NCBI GenBank assembly: GCA_037893225.1
Contig: JAZGUH010000075.1
Span: 1 to 64,000 of the forward strand
Length of the DNA stretch: 64,000 bases
Source of the DNA: Hippasteria phrygiana
Taxonomy: Eukaryota; Echinodermata; Asteroidea; Valvatida; Goniasteridae
Direction: 5' to 3'
In this document: one piece after another, positions 10,091 to 21,431 of the stretch
How the letters are laid out: each line of letters starts with the position of its first letter
Position numbering within the stretch: position 1 is the stretch's first letter
Notes under the pieces: generated by a model
Seen by the model: the letters and a program-made list of their open reading frames with translations, nothing else
What the model was told of the DNA's origin: nothing
Databases searched by the model: none
Translations under genes and position numbers: made by a program

Positions 10091-12207
10091 GTACTCTCAT
10101 GCAAAACTCGATTTTTCGAACAATTCAACGAAGTACCGTACCTGCGCAAACATGACGTAGGCCCAATTGGAAGCAGTCATTGGGCAGACGGCGTTCTGTT
10201 GACTGTGATAACACGCTACAGGTTCATAGCAAAACAAATTATGCAACTGAAGTGTAATACCTAAAGCGCACTGTTGCAAATGGCTGCCTTCGTATTTCGA
10301 AACAAAAATCAATAGGACAAGTCCAGAAATTCGCGCATAGGACATTCAGTAACCCTCTTAAAACAAATAAGAGAAATCAGTGATTATAATACTAATGTTG
10401 GGCAACTGCATGGAGAATATACCTACAAACATTTATAGGACTATGTTAATAGTTCTTGGGACGATTATGTAATTATTTAACCCCAACAGTCCCAACATCC
10501 TCACATGTTAATATATTTTTGCATGCACCCTAGGGTGCTAGGGTTTACTAAAGAAAACCTGGTATACGTATGGGACGGCAAGGGGACATTTTCTTGCACT
10601 TACCCTATATCAAGAGAGCATAACCATGAAGTTATTAACGGATTGTGTCATTCTTTCATGCATACAGCTATACAGCAGCAATTTCCCGCTTTATAAATCT
10701 ACCAATTATGAGTTGTCTATCAGAATAGAATCAACCGATACCCGGGGTGACAAAATGTGTGGCTTTTGGCCTAGACCAATCGACCGACTTAACTATTAAC
10801 TCTAAAGAGGAAATACGATCTCTTGCAGGGGACAGGATGTCTGAATGAAAAGACATTATTCCGCCAAGACATCTCCTGGGGCGGACCACAGATCCTAGGA
10901 CACCTGCACTCTGGTAAAGAATTCAGAATTAACATTCACGGGAAGATCTCCTAGGAATTCAGACGATAACTTGGACGATCCAGGAAAATTGCTTGCAAAT
11001 TAAGCTCCTTGATTAATGCCCAGGCTAAGAAAAATATGAAAAGTGCTCGTCCTTTTAACAGACGAGAATTATGAAACGAAGGTACTTCATTGCGACTGCG
11101 CGATGGATTGCGCTCTCCAGTCAAACCTCGCATCCCTGTTTTAGGTGATGAAGTCAGTGAAAGGTGGGTGGAGTTTGTTTCCACCTCTCGAATAATCCCA
11201 TCCTGGTTCGTGTCTCAATAATCTGGACCCCCATAGAGAAAATACTTCAAATTTGCCGAGTAAAAGCGCGATCAAATAGACGGGAACATGTCTGCGTCTT
11301 TTCTGATCCCGCTATGGACACTAATCCACGGAGGAGAGACTATCGTGAGTTCGTGACCGCCTTTTCCGTTTACACTCTTTCCTCCGATTTCCCGCGAACA
11401 TCCCAAACGTGATTGAAGCACCGTCGACGAATCAGGAGATGGTAAGGGATTAGGCCTCGGATTACCGTGACATCTGCGTGCGAGGCACGGACAAGCTCGC
11501 TGGTCCGCTGGTCTATCATCTGCGTGATCTCCTGATGGAGCCAGCGAAGCAAATATTTCCTATGAGCTCAACTCTTAGCCGTTCCTTTGCAGTGAAAACG
11601 GCGCGCTGCGAGTGTTGTGAATGTTTGACTTGTGATGCATGTTGTCCCTTGCCGGCCGACAATATCGCCCGTGGAGTGGCTGCGTCTCCGTGCTAACTAC
11701 CGGTACGTGCTCAATTAGCGCCGTGCGTCCGGACCATTTACGTGCGGGCGAGGGCACATCGTTGGATAGCCAGCCAGTCGTCACACCTACACACAGAGGG
11801 AAACATCGCACATATATTGGGGATAAAAAAGGGGTGCAGATGCGTAAACACGATCCTGAACTCATCAAGAGGGAACCGAAAGGGACAAAAGTGAAGGCTT
11901 TGTCATCGCAATATCGGATGCTCACCAGACGGCAACTTGACACCCAGGAGATGTGATGAGTTGTCCTCTTTGCGTTATCTCAGTTGCGCTGCATGGGAGC
12001 AACATCTTAATACAGTTTTGAAAGTGCAGTCACTATACAAGGCGTTGTCAAGTCACTTCGCACATAAGCAGCTTCTAAACTGGAAAATGATGGATTACTT
12101 GAGGTCATCAATCTAAGTTTCTTTCCCCCAATCTGCCCTACATTAGGAGCAAATTTACTGGAAGGTAGCGAATTTACTTCATCATTGCAGCTGATTCAAA
12201 CTCATGC
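10091..12207. other. No gene proven; upstream flank of the GPCR exon
   Basis: About 11.05-11.95 kb is noticeably more GC-rich and CpG-containing than its surroundings and holds long overlapping frames on both strands (11,575-11,943 minus and 11,639-11,956 plus), none with a recognisable domain. It lies within about 1.2 kb of the GPCR start, so it could be promoter or 5' UTR sequence of that gene. A possible 3' splice site (TTCATCATTGCAG) ends at 12,190, shortly before the start codon. These are inferences. Confidence 0.3.
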
Positions 12208-12549
12208 ATGATGGAGGAAGAGAGCTCCTATTCGTATTCGTATTCTTATCTCTACTCTTCCTACAACTCCACCTTGTCTGATGAACCCGAGCTAGGAGTT
12301 CGGTCCATCCTGGTGCCGATCGTGTTTGGGATCATTTCTATAGTGGCTCTGCTGGGTAACTTTTGCGTGGTAGTGGTCATCGCCAGGAATCGATCCATGC
12401 GAACCGTCACAAACTTCTTCATTATGAACAACGCCATCACAGACATGGTTTTCATTGTAATCTGTGCTCCCATTACGGCCTCTCAGTTTGTCCTGACCGA
12501 TTGGATATTTGGCGATTTCGTCTGCAAACTAGTTGCCTTCGCGCAGTAT
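12208..12549 (+). CDS. Class A GPCR, first coding exon (kisspeptin/galanin receptor-like), partial
   Basis: This exon encodes the extracellular N-terminus through the start of TM3 of a rhodopsin-family receptor. The N-terminus is Ser/Tyr-rich with one N-glycosylation site (NST, residues 20-22). TM1 spans about residues 33-59 with the conserved GN (N51). Loop 1 and TM2 contain MRTVTNFFI and the conserved Asp (D79 in ITDM). The ECL1 motif DWIFGDF ends at the TM3 disulphide cysteine C106. The MRTVTNF-I-N...TD pattern plus W-FGDF-CK is, from memory, closest to kisspeptin receptors, with galanin/allatostatin-A receptors next. Translation stays open to Tyr114, whose TAT codon is followed by GTAAGT, so the exon ends in phase 0. 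DRY, TM4-TM7 and NPxxY were not found downstream. An ATG at 12,204 is out of frame; the ATG-ATG at 12,208 is chosen because it opens this frame. Confidence 0.85.
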
Positions 12550-12555
12550 GTAAGT
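12550..12555 (+). other. 5' splice site of the GPCR exon
   Basis: GTAAGT directly follows the last codon of the GPCR homology, matching the animal donor consensus. Beyond it the frame runs about 25 more codons of non-homologous residues to a stop, as expected for intron read-through. Confidence 0.8.
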
Positions 12556-12753
12556 ACAAGCACTCCTAGAAATTTGTATCTTAATAAGTCAAGTTTTGCT
12601 ACAAAAATGTTCTGCCTAAACTAAATGTCTGTACTTGAGTATCGCCAAAATGACTAGGAATACCAGACAGAAAAATAAATTCCCACGACATTTAGCAACC
12701 TGTACAGCTGAGGAAACATTTGTAGAAAATAGGTTCGTATATTGTTTTGTTAA
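12556..12753 (+). other. Start of GPCR intron
   Basis: Non-coding sequence between the donor site and the MITE at 12,754. Nothing else is visible. Confidence 0.5.
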
Positions 12754-13036
12754 AACCCCTTAAGTACGGTATTTTACGGGAGACGTCTGGGTGCCGCGGC
12801 GGCTCTGGCAGCCAAGCGAACCGCTACAATGTGTTTGTGCAGTCAAGCATAACCTATATACAATAATCCAACAATGGATTGAAACTGCACAAACAGCGGC
12901 CAATGGCGTCATCCGGCCTGGTGGCACTGTTTAATCCAACAATGGATTGAAACTGCACAAACGGCGGCCAATTGCGTCATCCGGCCTGGTGGCACTGTTT
13001 TTTTTGCGCATATTTGCGTCATCCGTACGCAAGGGG
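12754..13036. mobile_element. TTAA-flanked MITE with internal 68-bp tandem duplication
   Basis: TTAA at 12,750-12,753 and at 13,037-13,040 flank the element. The left end AACCCCTTAAGTACGG pairs with the right end CCGTACGCAAGGGG. TTAA plus a CCCCTT terminus fits piggyBac-type MITEs. Inside, a 68-bp unit at 12,865-12,932 is repeated almost exactly at 12,933-13,000. The MITE sits in the presumed first intron of the receptor gene. Confidence 0.7.
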
Positions 13037-13950
13037 TTAAATAATTTATGTTGAGTTTATGAGATTTCCCAGTTGCAAACTCCACGACCTTGAAGCTTTT
13101 CGAGACGGTAATGCCTTACCAAATTCAAAGCATACGTTGACTGTGTAAAATATATGTTTATATGATTTTTAATGATAAAGACGATATGTAAAAGAAGACT
13201 AACTCGGTAGGCCCTATTGGTCTATTTTCAGGAATTTCAGGAAATTTAGTAAAAATTTCCAATACCGACCAATAGAAGGCAGTACTCCTCTCTAAAGATA
13301 TGGTGTTTAAAAACACACAAAAAACAACCGATAATTGTAGCCCTTCATATGACTTCGAAAATTGGTTGTTTTCTATTAAATAAAAATAAATCAGGCAAAC
13401 ACAAAAATAGCACAAGACAAACGTTATTTTAGGTACACTCTCAGATGAAACTGAGATCCTTGTATATATTTGGCGTCATAACCAAGAGATCTAACATTTA
13501 AGATCTAAACATAAGGAGAATCGCGTGTACGGACGCAGGACCTGAAGGATTACATTATCCCAAACCTTGCTCAGCTATTTACATCGGTAGTATCATCAGT
13601 TGGTATATATGTTCGGTTCTTGACAGGCTGTGTCTAGTATCACGAGTGTCACAAACGATTCTCATAAACCCAGGATTATACTCGTTGGGGCGACAGGTCC
13701 TTTTCAGCAGAATCAGCCTGCCTGGAACCAAATTCCCTCACCAAGTCACATCATGGAGGTAGGAACAACATTAATTCAAGAAGAAAATCTCACCTGTACA
13801 AACAAGCATACTCTTACACTCCACAGTCCTATTTCGTAATCTTCTTCGTGCGACAATGAGCGTCTTTTAGGCGGATACCAGTGCTTTACAAAATATTCTT
13901 TATCGTTATTACTATTTGTGTACTACCTAAAAAAATGGATAGGCCAGGAG
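13037..13950. other. No gene proven
   Basis: AT-rich sequence. The frame at 13,630-13,839 has a run that looks composed like protein, and GAGGTAGGA near 13,756 could be a donor, but no family was recognised and no TM3-like continuation of the receptor was found. Confidence 0.4.
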
Positions 13951-14061
<111 letters not shown>

Positions 14062-14142
14062 AAACCGAACTTCTGGGCACCTTGAATAGGAGCTTCATCG
14101 TGTAAAGCGAGTAGTTTTCTTGAAATAATTTGTTTTGACACT

Positions 14143-14363
14143 AACACGTTTACATTTAACTGTCGTTTTTCATAATTACTTTTCTATTGTTAGGTTACTC
14201 GTGGTTTTGCATGCATGTCTTATTTGGGGCCAAATTTGAGGCTACATTGCCCGATATCGATTTTTAGCCAAGACTTTTCATTTTTACGGAAAAGTAGCCA
14301 CGTTTTGATCTTATATCTTTAAAAAGGCAAAAATGAAAATCAACAGTTAAATATGAACGTGTT
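14143..14363. mobile_element. MITE nested in left fold-back arm, TSD CACT
   Basis: This segment is absent from the right arm. It begins AACACGTTTACATTTAACTG and ends with the near complement CAGTTAAATATGAACGTGTT. It is flanked by CACT at 14,139-14,142 and 14,364-14,367, a plausible 4-bp duplication. The interior is non-coding. Confidence 0.75.
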
Positions 14364-15115
14364 CACTGTTCTTTTTACTGAAAGGTAGATAAAAACTTTT
14401 AGCAAAATATTATTTTTCATTTCAATTTACAAAATGTGAACGATATATCAATTTAGGGAAAAGTAGAACAAAAAAGTCTAGTACGTCATACGTACGACAA
14501 TCTTCATTGTTCTGGTTCACGCGCCAGTCTTAATAGCGTAGACCATATGCAGTATAAGGCGGTCGTCGTATATGTTTGTACGTTCACGTACGTCCGCAGC
14601 GTGCGCATGCAGTTCAGGGGTTTTGGGGGCCGGGCTCTCTCTTCCCGACAAAGAGCCAATCACGTTGGAACCTGACGCTCAGGTCAAAATTTTTTTCCTA
14701 CTTTTCTTCAATAATGTTGACAGTCGTGCATGTTTTCATATATTGTAAAATTAATTTTGAATTTATCATCCATATTTATGGCCGTTTCATGGTTCAGATC
14801 TTCGTTAAAACAAAGTATTATAGATAACAAAATCAACCATACATAAAAGTCCTATAGCCGGCGGCTCGGAGGTGCCCGGAAGTTCAATCGTGACCTTTAT
14901 GCGCGAGACTTACACGGTTTATTGATTCAACTAGATCAATAAACATCCTGAGTTGATTTGATTGTCAAATATACGTCGGCGGAGATTCACAAATAGTGAA
15001 TGTTGATTTTGTTTTCTATGTACTTTGTTTTTACAAAGATCTGAACCATGAAACGGCCATAAATATGGATGATAAATTCAAAATAAATTTTACAATATAT
15101 GAAAACATGCATGAC

Positions 15116-15355
15116 AGGGCAAAAGAGAAAACATCTCTGTTCTAATTTACATCATCCCCCGACGCAAACACTAGTTTGTCTGCACTAGTAAGCAGGAAGT
15201 CGGAAGCAGGAAGTCGTGGGTTCGAATCCCGCCCGAGTAAGCCTGTGAATTTTTTCACACATGCTCTCGGAAAGCACTGAGTATACAGTGCTTCAAATAT
15301 TACGTCGGGACAGGGCAAAAGAGAAAACATCTCTGTTCTAATTTACATGCATGAC
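15116..15355 (+). mobile_element. SINE-bearing insertion in right fold-back arm
   Basis: The segment is missing from the left arm. ACATGCATGAC flanks it (15,105-15,115 and ending at 15,355), giving a target duplication of up to 11 bp. It contains a tRNA-like part with box B GGGTTCGAATCCC at 15,219-15,231 and the CCGAGTAAGCCTGTGAAT / CACATGCTCTCGG body shared with 3150-3250. A 40-bp sequence at 15,113-15,152 is repeated identically at 15,309-15,348, so the SINE is bracketed by direct repeats, possibly from a dimer or a tailed template. Confidence 0.8.
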
Positions 15356-15471
15356 TGTCTAATTTATTGAAGAAAAGTAGGAAAAAATGTTTGACCTGAG
15401 CGTCAGGTTGCAACGTGATTGGCTCATTGTTGGGAAGAGAAAGCCCGGCCCCTAAATCCCCTGTACTGCAA

Positions 15472-15747
15472 GGTAAGGCCCTGTCCGAATTACTTGGCTA
15501 CGGCTTGAAATTACACACGAGTCTATATGGGAAGTGGCTGCAGCCGCTACCATAGACATGTGTGTAACATCCAACCGTAGCCAAGTAATTCGGACAGGGC
15601 CTAAGCACTTATCCAAAACCACCAAAATGACATCGTCGCGCGCATCGCGCCTTGTGCCTATTCAATCAGGCCTTGTGCCTAAAGGCCTAGTGCATTTTCA
15701 GTAATACATGACGATGTCAATTTAGTGGTTCTGGATAAGTGCTTACC
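15472..15747. mobile_element. MITE with GGTAAGCACTTATCC ends, TSD GTACTGCAA
   Basis: Its insertion into the right fold-back arm is marked by GTACTGCAA at 15,463-15,471 and 15,748-15,756 (9 bp). The right end reads GGTTCTGGATAAGTGCTTACC; the left end is the complement once the inner element at 15,477-15,601 is removed. Inverted arms run inward through AACCACnAAAnTGACATCGTC. The 9-bp duplication hints at a MULE-like origin, but the superfamily is not established. Confidence 0.85.
15477..15601. mobile_element. Harbinger-like MITE nested in the previous MITE, TSD TAA
   Basis: The 125-bp element has perfect ~27-bp termini starting GGCCCTGTCCGAATTACTTG and ending in their complement. TAA at 15,474-15,476 and 15,602-15,604 is the target duplication, which matches the TWA preference of PIF/Harbinger elements. 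It is a third nesting level: fold-back arm, then MITE, then MITE. Confidence 0.85.
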
Positions 15748-16086
15748 GTACTGCAACCTCTGGCGCTGCGGAAAGTGAACGTACACACATAAATTATATG
15801 CCACGACCGCCTTATACTGCATATGGTCTACGCTATTAAGACTGGCGCGTCAACCAGAACGATGGCGAATGACGTACGTATGACGTACTAGACTTTTTCG
15901 TTCTACTTTTCCCTAATTTGATATATCATTCACATTTTGTAAATTAAAAAGGAAAAATAATATTTTGCTAAAAGTTGTTATCTACCTTTCAGTAAAAAGA
16001 AAAGCGTCAAAACAAAGTATTTCAAGAAAACTGCTCGCTTTACACGTTGAAGCTCCTATTCGAGGTGCCCGGAAGTTCGGTTTTTC

Positions 16087-19000
16087 GTAAACTCTCGTAC
16101 GTTCTCGAAGTCAACTTACACGCTCTATAGATGATAATTTATTTTTTTAGGATACCTGCTGATTATATCATATTGTTTAATAACATGTCATTTGCCGTGT
16201 GGGTTTTTGTTATAGTGAATTATGTTGAATTGAGTCATAATGTGACGATATCAGCACGCTAGCGTATTGTAACATTCCAAAGGAATAGTTGAATATGTTC
16301 TAGTCTACCATCACAAACAACTGATTGTTTGTGATGATATTGTTGAGAGAAGAATATAAGGCCCTATGTGTAATACTTATGCTGGCTTATTCTGACGTGT
16401 AAACACCGAATGTGTGATGATCGAGTAAAACATGATGAGGCTATACTTCATGAACATGTTTAGAGGTGCTTTTTTCTTATCAAAATAATATACAATAAAC
16501 AATTCTTGTTGAAAATGACATATACTTAGGTGGTCGTTGCTAATTAATAAATTGATACTAAACCCAAGACAAATGATAATATCAAAGCGGATTTGTAGTA
16601 AATGCGTTACGGTACTCCACGTGGCTCTTTCGCAGCGGCTGTTTTATGTCGGCAAAGTACGAATACGGCGCTTGCGGCACGATCTCGCTGCAAATGAAGA
16701 TGGGCAAATCTCGTCCGATTTCGAAAAGGCCACAAAGCAAATTAGTTCCCACCGTGTAGCCGGTCACGTACACTCAGCACAAACGCTCAAAGGAAAAAAG
16801 TGAGAAGACCGTAAACGCTGGCAGTAATAGGCCTATACTTCTTTGTTTTTGTGTTTCACAACTACCTTTAGTCACAGTTGCGCCCTATTAGGCAGAAACC
16901 GAGCACAAGTTTCCTGTTTACGGGTAGATGTATGTCAATTTTGGCGGGAAATTTAGAGGGTCGTGTTTTTACTCAATGTATTCATTTGCTCAATGGTGCT
17001 GTAGGGAAGAAATACACCAGCTCAATATCTCCTGTTGTGGTGCTATTTACAGAAAAACCCGGGGGTTTGGTATCGAATTTCACGGTTTAATTTACACAAA
17101 TGAACGGTTTTGAGGCTGAGAGCATGCTCGTGTCGACTTTAAGGGCAAAAGGCGAGTCATTTTGGAGATAACAATTAGACTGCAATGGCGTTTGGTTACA
17201 AAGAGATACGATGAAAAAATGTAGCCTACAAAGATATCAATTACAATGCGGTGAGGATTTTAAGTACGAACCGTGAGCTGTTCAAAATAGTCGCCTTTGC
17301 ATCAAACCCGCGATATTTCAATCCAATAGTGTTGAAGACCCCGCCAAAATGGGACTTGTGAGCGGAAACTCTTCGGGAATCTCGAATAACATCTGACACG
17401 TATCACAAAAGCGTAAATGGGCCAACGGCCATTACATCAACCCAACACAACTTGTTTACACACGGTAGGCCTACTTGTTTTCAAGGATCAATTCCTGTAT
17501 ACTGTAGGTTAGTTTGTTATTCATAATAGCTCATGAAAGTTTTATCGTGCAGGCTCCACAAAATCAACGGCTGCGTTTGGTCTAAAACTAAAACCATTCA
17601 AACCATTCTAATTTAATATATTTTATTTAGACAACATCCAACAGTGCAAGTGACAATAATAACATGGATAACAGAATGAAATTCAGATAAGCAGAGGATA
17701 TTATGTCAAAACTCAGTGCAGATTATCAAAGGCTAAAAACACAACACACACAACCCGTATTACAAGGTCCACACGAATATACGAAAACAAAGTACAAGGT
17801 GTGGCAAAATATAATAAGCCAGACACACTGTCGCCCCGACTTCTTCTTAGACTTGTGTATTCATTCTGAGCAAGTTTACACCTTTTTCACGTGTCGTCCT
17901 ATTCAAGTATTCCAGTCAAGCGTGCCGCATGCCCACACGTGGTTTAATCTGCCCCTGCCATACGATACTAGTACGACGATCACTCAATCATGGTGGTTTT
18001 GTTTTCATTTCTGGTCACGTGGGTGAGAATTATGTCTATACAGGACACATTGCAATATTTCCATGCATGGATGCATGCCAATCCAAATGCATGCATTTTT
18101 TAAATCGATTTTTCCTCTCTCTTGGGATTTGATTGTCAAACAGGACGGCCAACCTGATGAATTGCTAAAAGGGCCGCGTGTATGACGATTCGCTCGCTTT
18201 AGGGGATCTATGCATTTTGATTGGGGACTGAAATGAATGAGCCAGAGAAAATTCGGCCCCGGCTTCGCCAGCCAAACTTTTCAAAAGGTGACCCAGTTAA
18301 AACACTTTGCGTGCTGAACGCACTTGAGGTCCATGCATTTGCGTTCGAGAAACAGTCTCCGCAAAAAGGCGGGAGTTATTATTCAGCCGACAGTTGAATG
18401 TTCAGTCCTATCCCCGAGTGGCGTTATATAATCAAATCTTCTAGTCGGGCTTGAAATTCAATTTGCAGCAACCGAAACTCGACCTCCAAACAATTATCAG
18501 GGTTCAAGATTTGTATTTTTCCCAGACTATATTTTTCAACCGAAATACGATATTTAACAGAAATCAGTTTACACTCTTAGTGTGGGGTAGGCTTCCGTGA
18601 ACGTATATAGATATCGAAACCCGAAATCCATTGTCCCCAGGCAACAGATAAAATGTATTGCATGGAATGCTTTGAGAATATCTAGGGGGCCTATACACTG
18701 AGATTTTGCAGAATTCTGAAGTAGCCAACCTGTTTCTCAAAAGCGCAGGGCCAGGGGCACACTGGAGCAACCAGCTCTGAACCGACCTGGCAGCCAGTCT
18801 AGCCACCTGTTGGACATGTACAGTGGCAGTCCAGTGGCATAATAACAGAGAGGTGATAAGTTGGTATTCACCAAAGTTTGGCTGGGCCGTATATTCAAAT
18901 CATGGCAATTAAACATCCTCAGTAGTAAAATACAAGATGGTAGAAGGTCAACTCTGTCCTCACAGTAAATCAGTGGTGGTTTAGTAGAAACAATCTGAAC

Positions 19001-19177
19001 TTTTGAAATCCCCACTGGAGTAATAAAACCACGGGCCTATTAAAGTAGTGTCTGCCTCTGGACCACTACACCATTCTCAATTAATTCGGTCTAGAGACAC
19101 ATACGCTGCCTGTAAAATGTATGCAGGTGGAGAATTCTTTTTTGTTTCTCCAATACAGCACAGACTAAAGTCTTTAA
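16087..19177. other. No gene seen
   Basis: About 3 kb without a recognisable gene, long inverted repeat or tandem array. Frames such as 16,537-16,803, 17,703-18,026 and 18,737-19,015 lack domain motifs and have antisense competitors of similar length. Any exon of the upstream receptor here was not recognised. Confidence 0.5.
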
Positions 19178-19433
19178 ATGTAGTGTACACGATTCGTAAT
19201 TGCTGACTGACTGAATGGACCTGAAATATACAAATCAAAAAATTAGCTGGCCTGACGTTTCGAACTTAAGCAAGTACTTTCTCAAAGACTGTAAGTTAAT
19301 AGTAGTCTCAATCATCCTGTGCAGGTGTGCTGTCGTTGTCAAGAAAAGTGGACATTTATATCGTTTTCCAACGATTTCCAGCTGGAAATCGTTGGAAAAC
19401 TGCACTTTAGCCTTTAGTCAAGTAGACTTGGTT

Positions 19434-19546
19434 CCAAGTCTGTGATCGTGTTTTTTGTCGGCCTGATAGCCAATACAGTGGTGCCGGAAATAGCGCCCTC
19501 TTGCGTACTCTTGTAAGTTAACCTTCGCTCACGATCACAGACTTGG
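19434..19546. mobile_element. Nested MITE, CCAAGTCTGTGATCGTG ends
   Basis: Perfect 17-bp inverted termini at 19,434-19,450 and 19,530-19,546 flank about 80 bp of non-coding sequence. It lies inside the TTAA element and is absent from the copy at 59 kb. Confidence 0.8.
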
Positions 19547-19681
19547 AAATCCCGTTCATCGGTTTGTACACACCCTATGGAGAATTAGTCCAAAAGTGGA
19601 CGGAACAAAATGATTGGTCTGAATCACCAAAAGCCTTCTATAACATGAATATTCAAACCAGGAAAATTACTGGATGATTCC

Positions 19682-19905
19682 ACTAATCCGACGAACCGTT
19701 AGAAGCCACCCAATCGGGCGGTATAGCGCTTGCGTGCGCTTCATAGACGTGCTTATACATAATATTTATAAGGCGCGTGTTTACTTTTGACCTATTGGTC
19801 AAAGGCGCAATGAGTGCGCGCGTATAACGAGCGTGCGTGTATGGTACCGCTCGATTGGGTACCCAAAGATAGCTTCTAATTTTAAATTTTGTTCGTCGGA
19901 TTAGT
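19682..19905. mobile_element. Nested MITE, ACTAATCCGACGAAC ends
   Basis: Perfect 15-bp ends at 19,682-19,696 and 19,891-19,905, with weaker complementarity continuing inward (GTTAGAAGC with GCTTCTAA; ACCCAATCGGGCGGTA with TACCGCTCGATTGGGT). The interior is CpG-rich. It is absent from the 59-kb copy. Confidence 0.8.
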
Positions 19906-20175
19906 CTATGGGTAACGCGTTTTTCGTCTAGTAACAAAAACTAACAATCACGTATTTAATTTGGTATTTTTTTCTACTAATATAAGATCTAATATGACTT
20001 TTACTTATAAATACCATTACGTGCCATTGTGCCATGTATCATACAAATTTGAGACTGAACAGTGTAACAGAACACTGTATTGTAACTTATTGGTAATGGA
20101 CGCGGCCTACACGATGTTTGTGTCCTTCTGATTGACAATCTCTATGGCCTCCGTTTTATTATGTAAATTTAGTTA

Positions 20176-20273
20176 TGAAGTCCGAGAACGCGAGTTAGTT
20201 TGTGATAACCAATATGGGTAATGACGTGTAGCGTGGCTGATGCAGACAAAAAAATAACCGCGATCTCGGACTT
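20176..20273. mobile_element. Nested short inverted repeat, AAGTCCGAGA ends
   Basis: AAGTCCGAGAACGCGAGTTA near 20,178 pairs with TAACCGCGATCTCGGACTT at 20,255-20,273 with two mismatches. Probably another small MITE inside the TTAA element. Confidence 0.65.
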
Positions 20274-20500
20274 GAAATCAAGTCTATTAGTCAAGGCGCG
20301 CGTGGCTACCCGGACGAAATTACGCGCCCTGGATATGCTGGCATTCGGGGCGCGTCACATACCGTAGCCTTTAGTCAAGGCGCGCGTGGCTAAAACGTTT
20401 TTTTCGTCAGCGGAACGATATTTCCTATAAAATACTAACCCCCAAATCTGCCCATTTCTGAAAACTGCAACAATGACCCAATCATGTACATTACCTTTAA

Positions 20501-21431
20501 CAAACTACTAAGATAAACGCATTGAAATCTGCATCACGATACAATACTCATATTTCAAAGTGTTGGTCCATATCAACAAAAAGAAAATATCAAAAGCTGT
20601 TCATAAAGTCAATAGCTTAAAAATATCACTTATAAAGAATCTCGTGATTCTCAAACTTTAACCAAGGATGGTGGTTTTCTTATCCCCGGGATAATACTGA
20701 TGTAATCAAATTAACAATCAAAATGAACTATACACTTCTACAATGTCACATAGAGAAAATCAGATGTTGCTTACCAGATGCACTAAAATTGCTGCAAAAC
20801 ATATATTCTTCATCTTCAATTATGGCTTGGAAAATAAATGTTGCAGACTTTCCAATAATTAAACCGTCTTGAAACATTGGTACAATTAAGTAAACAACCA
20901 GCATCTTCCTCAAAATCCAGGAAAATATGAAATACATCATCTACGTGCTCGCAATGAACATGGTTTCTGGAAGTCCGTCTCAATCAACTTCAATTTAGAA
21001 GAATACTCTCAAAGGAATATTTGAAAATACAATTACTGGAAACTGCTTATTTCCCTTCATGTACATGTATTGTCTCACTAAAAAACTCAATAAAATCATG
21101 AGATTATAATGAATCGTTAGTGTTTCATGAAAAACTACGTACTAAGTTCAGTCGAGCCAAAATACTGCACTTGGTGACAAAACAAATCCATAAAACGTCA
21201 TAGCAACAAGAAAAGTAAAAAGAAAAAAATATATATTGAGACTCACCTAATAACAGAGAGCCAACATTCATTCTCATTAGAAAACCCGGAAGAACTCTCC
21301 TATAGTTCAGTATCCCGGAGGTACTTTCCAAAACTTTAGATTTATTTTCATCCAGATGGAGAGGCAAGGATAGAACCCACTTGGCAGAGGCTATAGCTTG
21401 GTAAAATGGTGATGTGACAAGGGGAGTCTGA

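Larger units (their letters stand above)
14062..16086. mobile_element. Large fold-back (palindromic) element with nested insertions
   Basis: The left arm 14,062-14,819 and the right arm 15,019-16,086 are reverse complements with about 90% visual identity. Outer ends read AACCGAACTTC...GGCACCT and its complement; inner ends meet at TTCATGGTTCAGATCT. After removing the nested insertions, both arms are close to 540 bp. The spacer of about 200 bp contains another GGAGGTGCCCGGAAGTTC copy like the outer end. No clear target duplication was found. No protein frame is present, so it is non-autonomous. Confidence 0.85.
19178..20496. mobile_element. TTAA-flanked element, copy 1, enlarged by nested insertions
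   Basis: TTAA precedes (19,174-19,177) and follows (20,497-20,500). The left end ATGTAGTGTACACGATTCG and the right end CCAATCATGTACATTACCT are inverted. The same core occurs inverted and compact at 59,156-59,630: the TGCTGTCGTTGTCAAGAAAA segment, a long perfect palindrome (here 19,363-19,400, centre CCAGCTGG), and TTTAGTCAAGGCGCGCGTGG. The extra ~840 bp here is accounted for largely by smaller inserted elements between about 19,430 and 20,280. Confidence 0.8.

Noticed and set aside
11575..11956. Overlapping antisense frames of 122 and 105 aa
   Set aside because: GC-rich sequence lengthens chance frames; no motif recognised and they compete for the same DNA. Kept only as possible upstream region of the GPCR gene.
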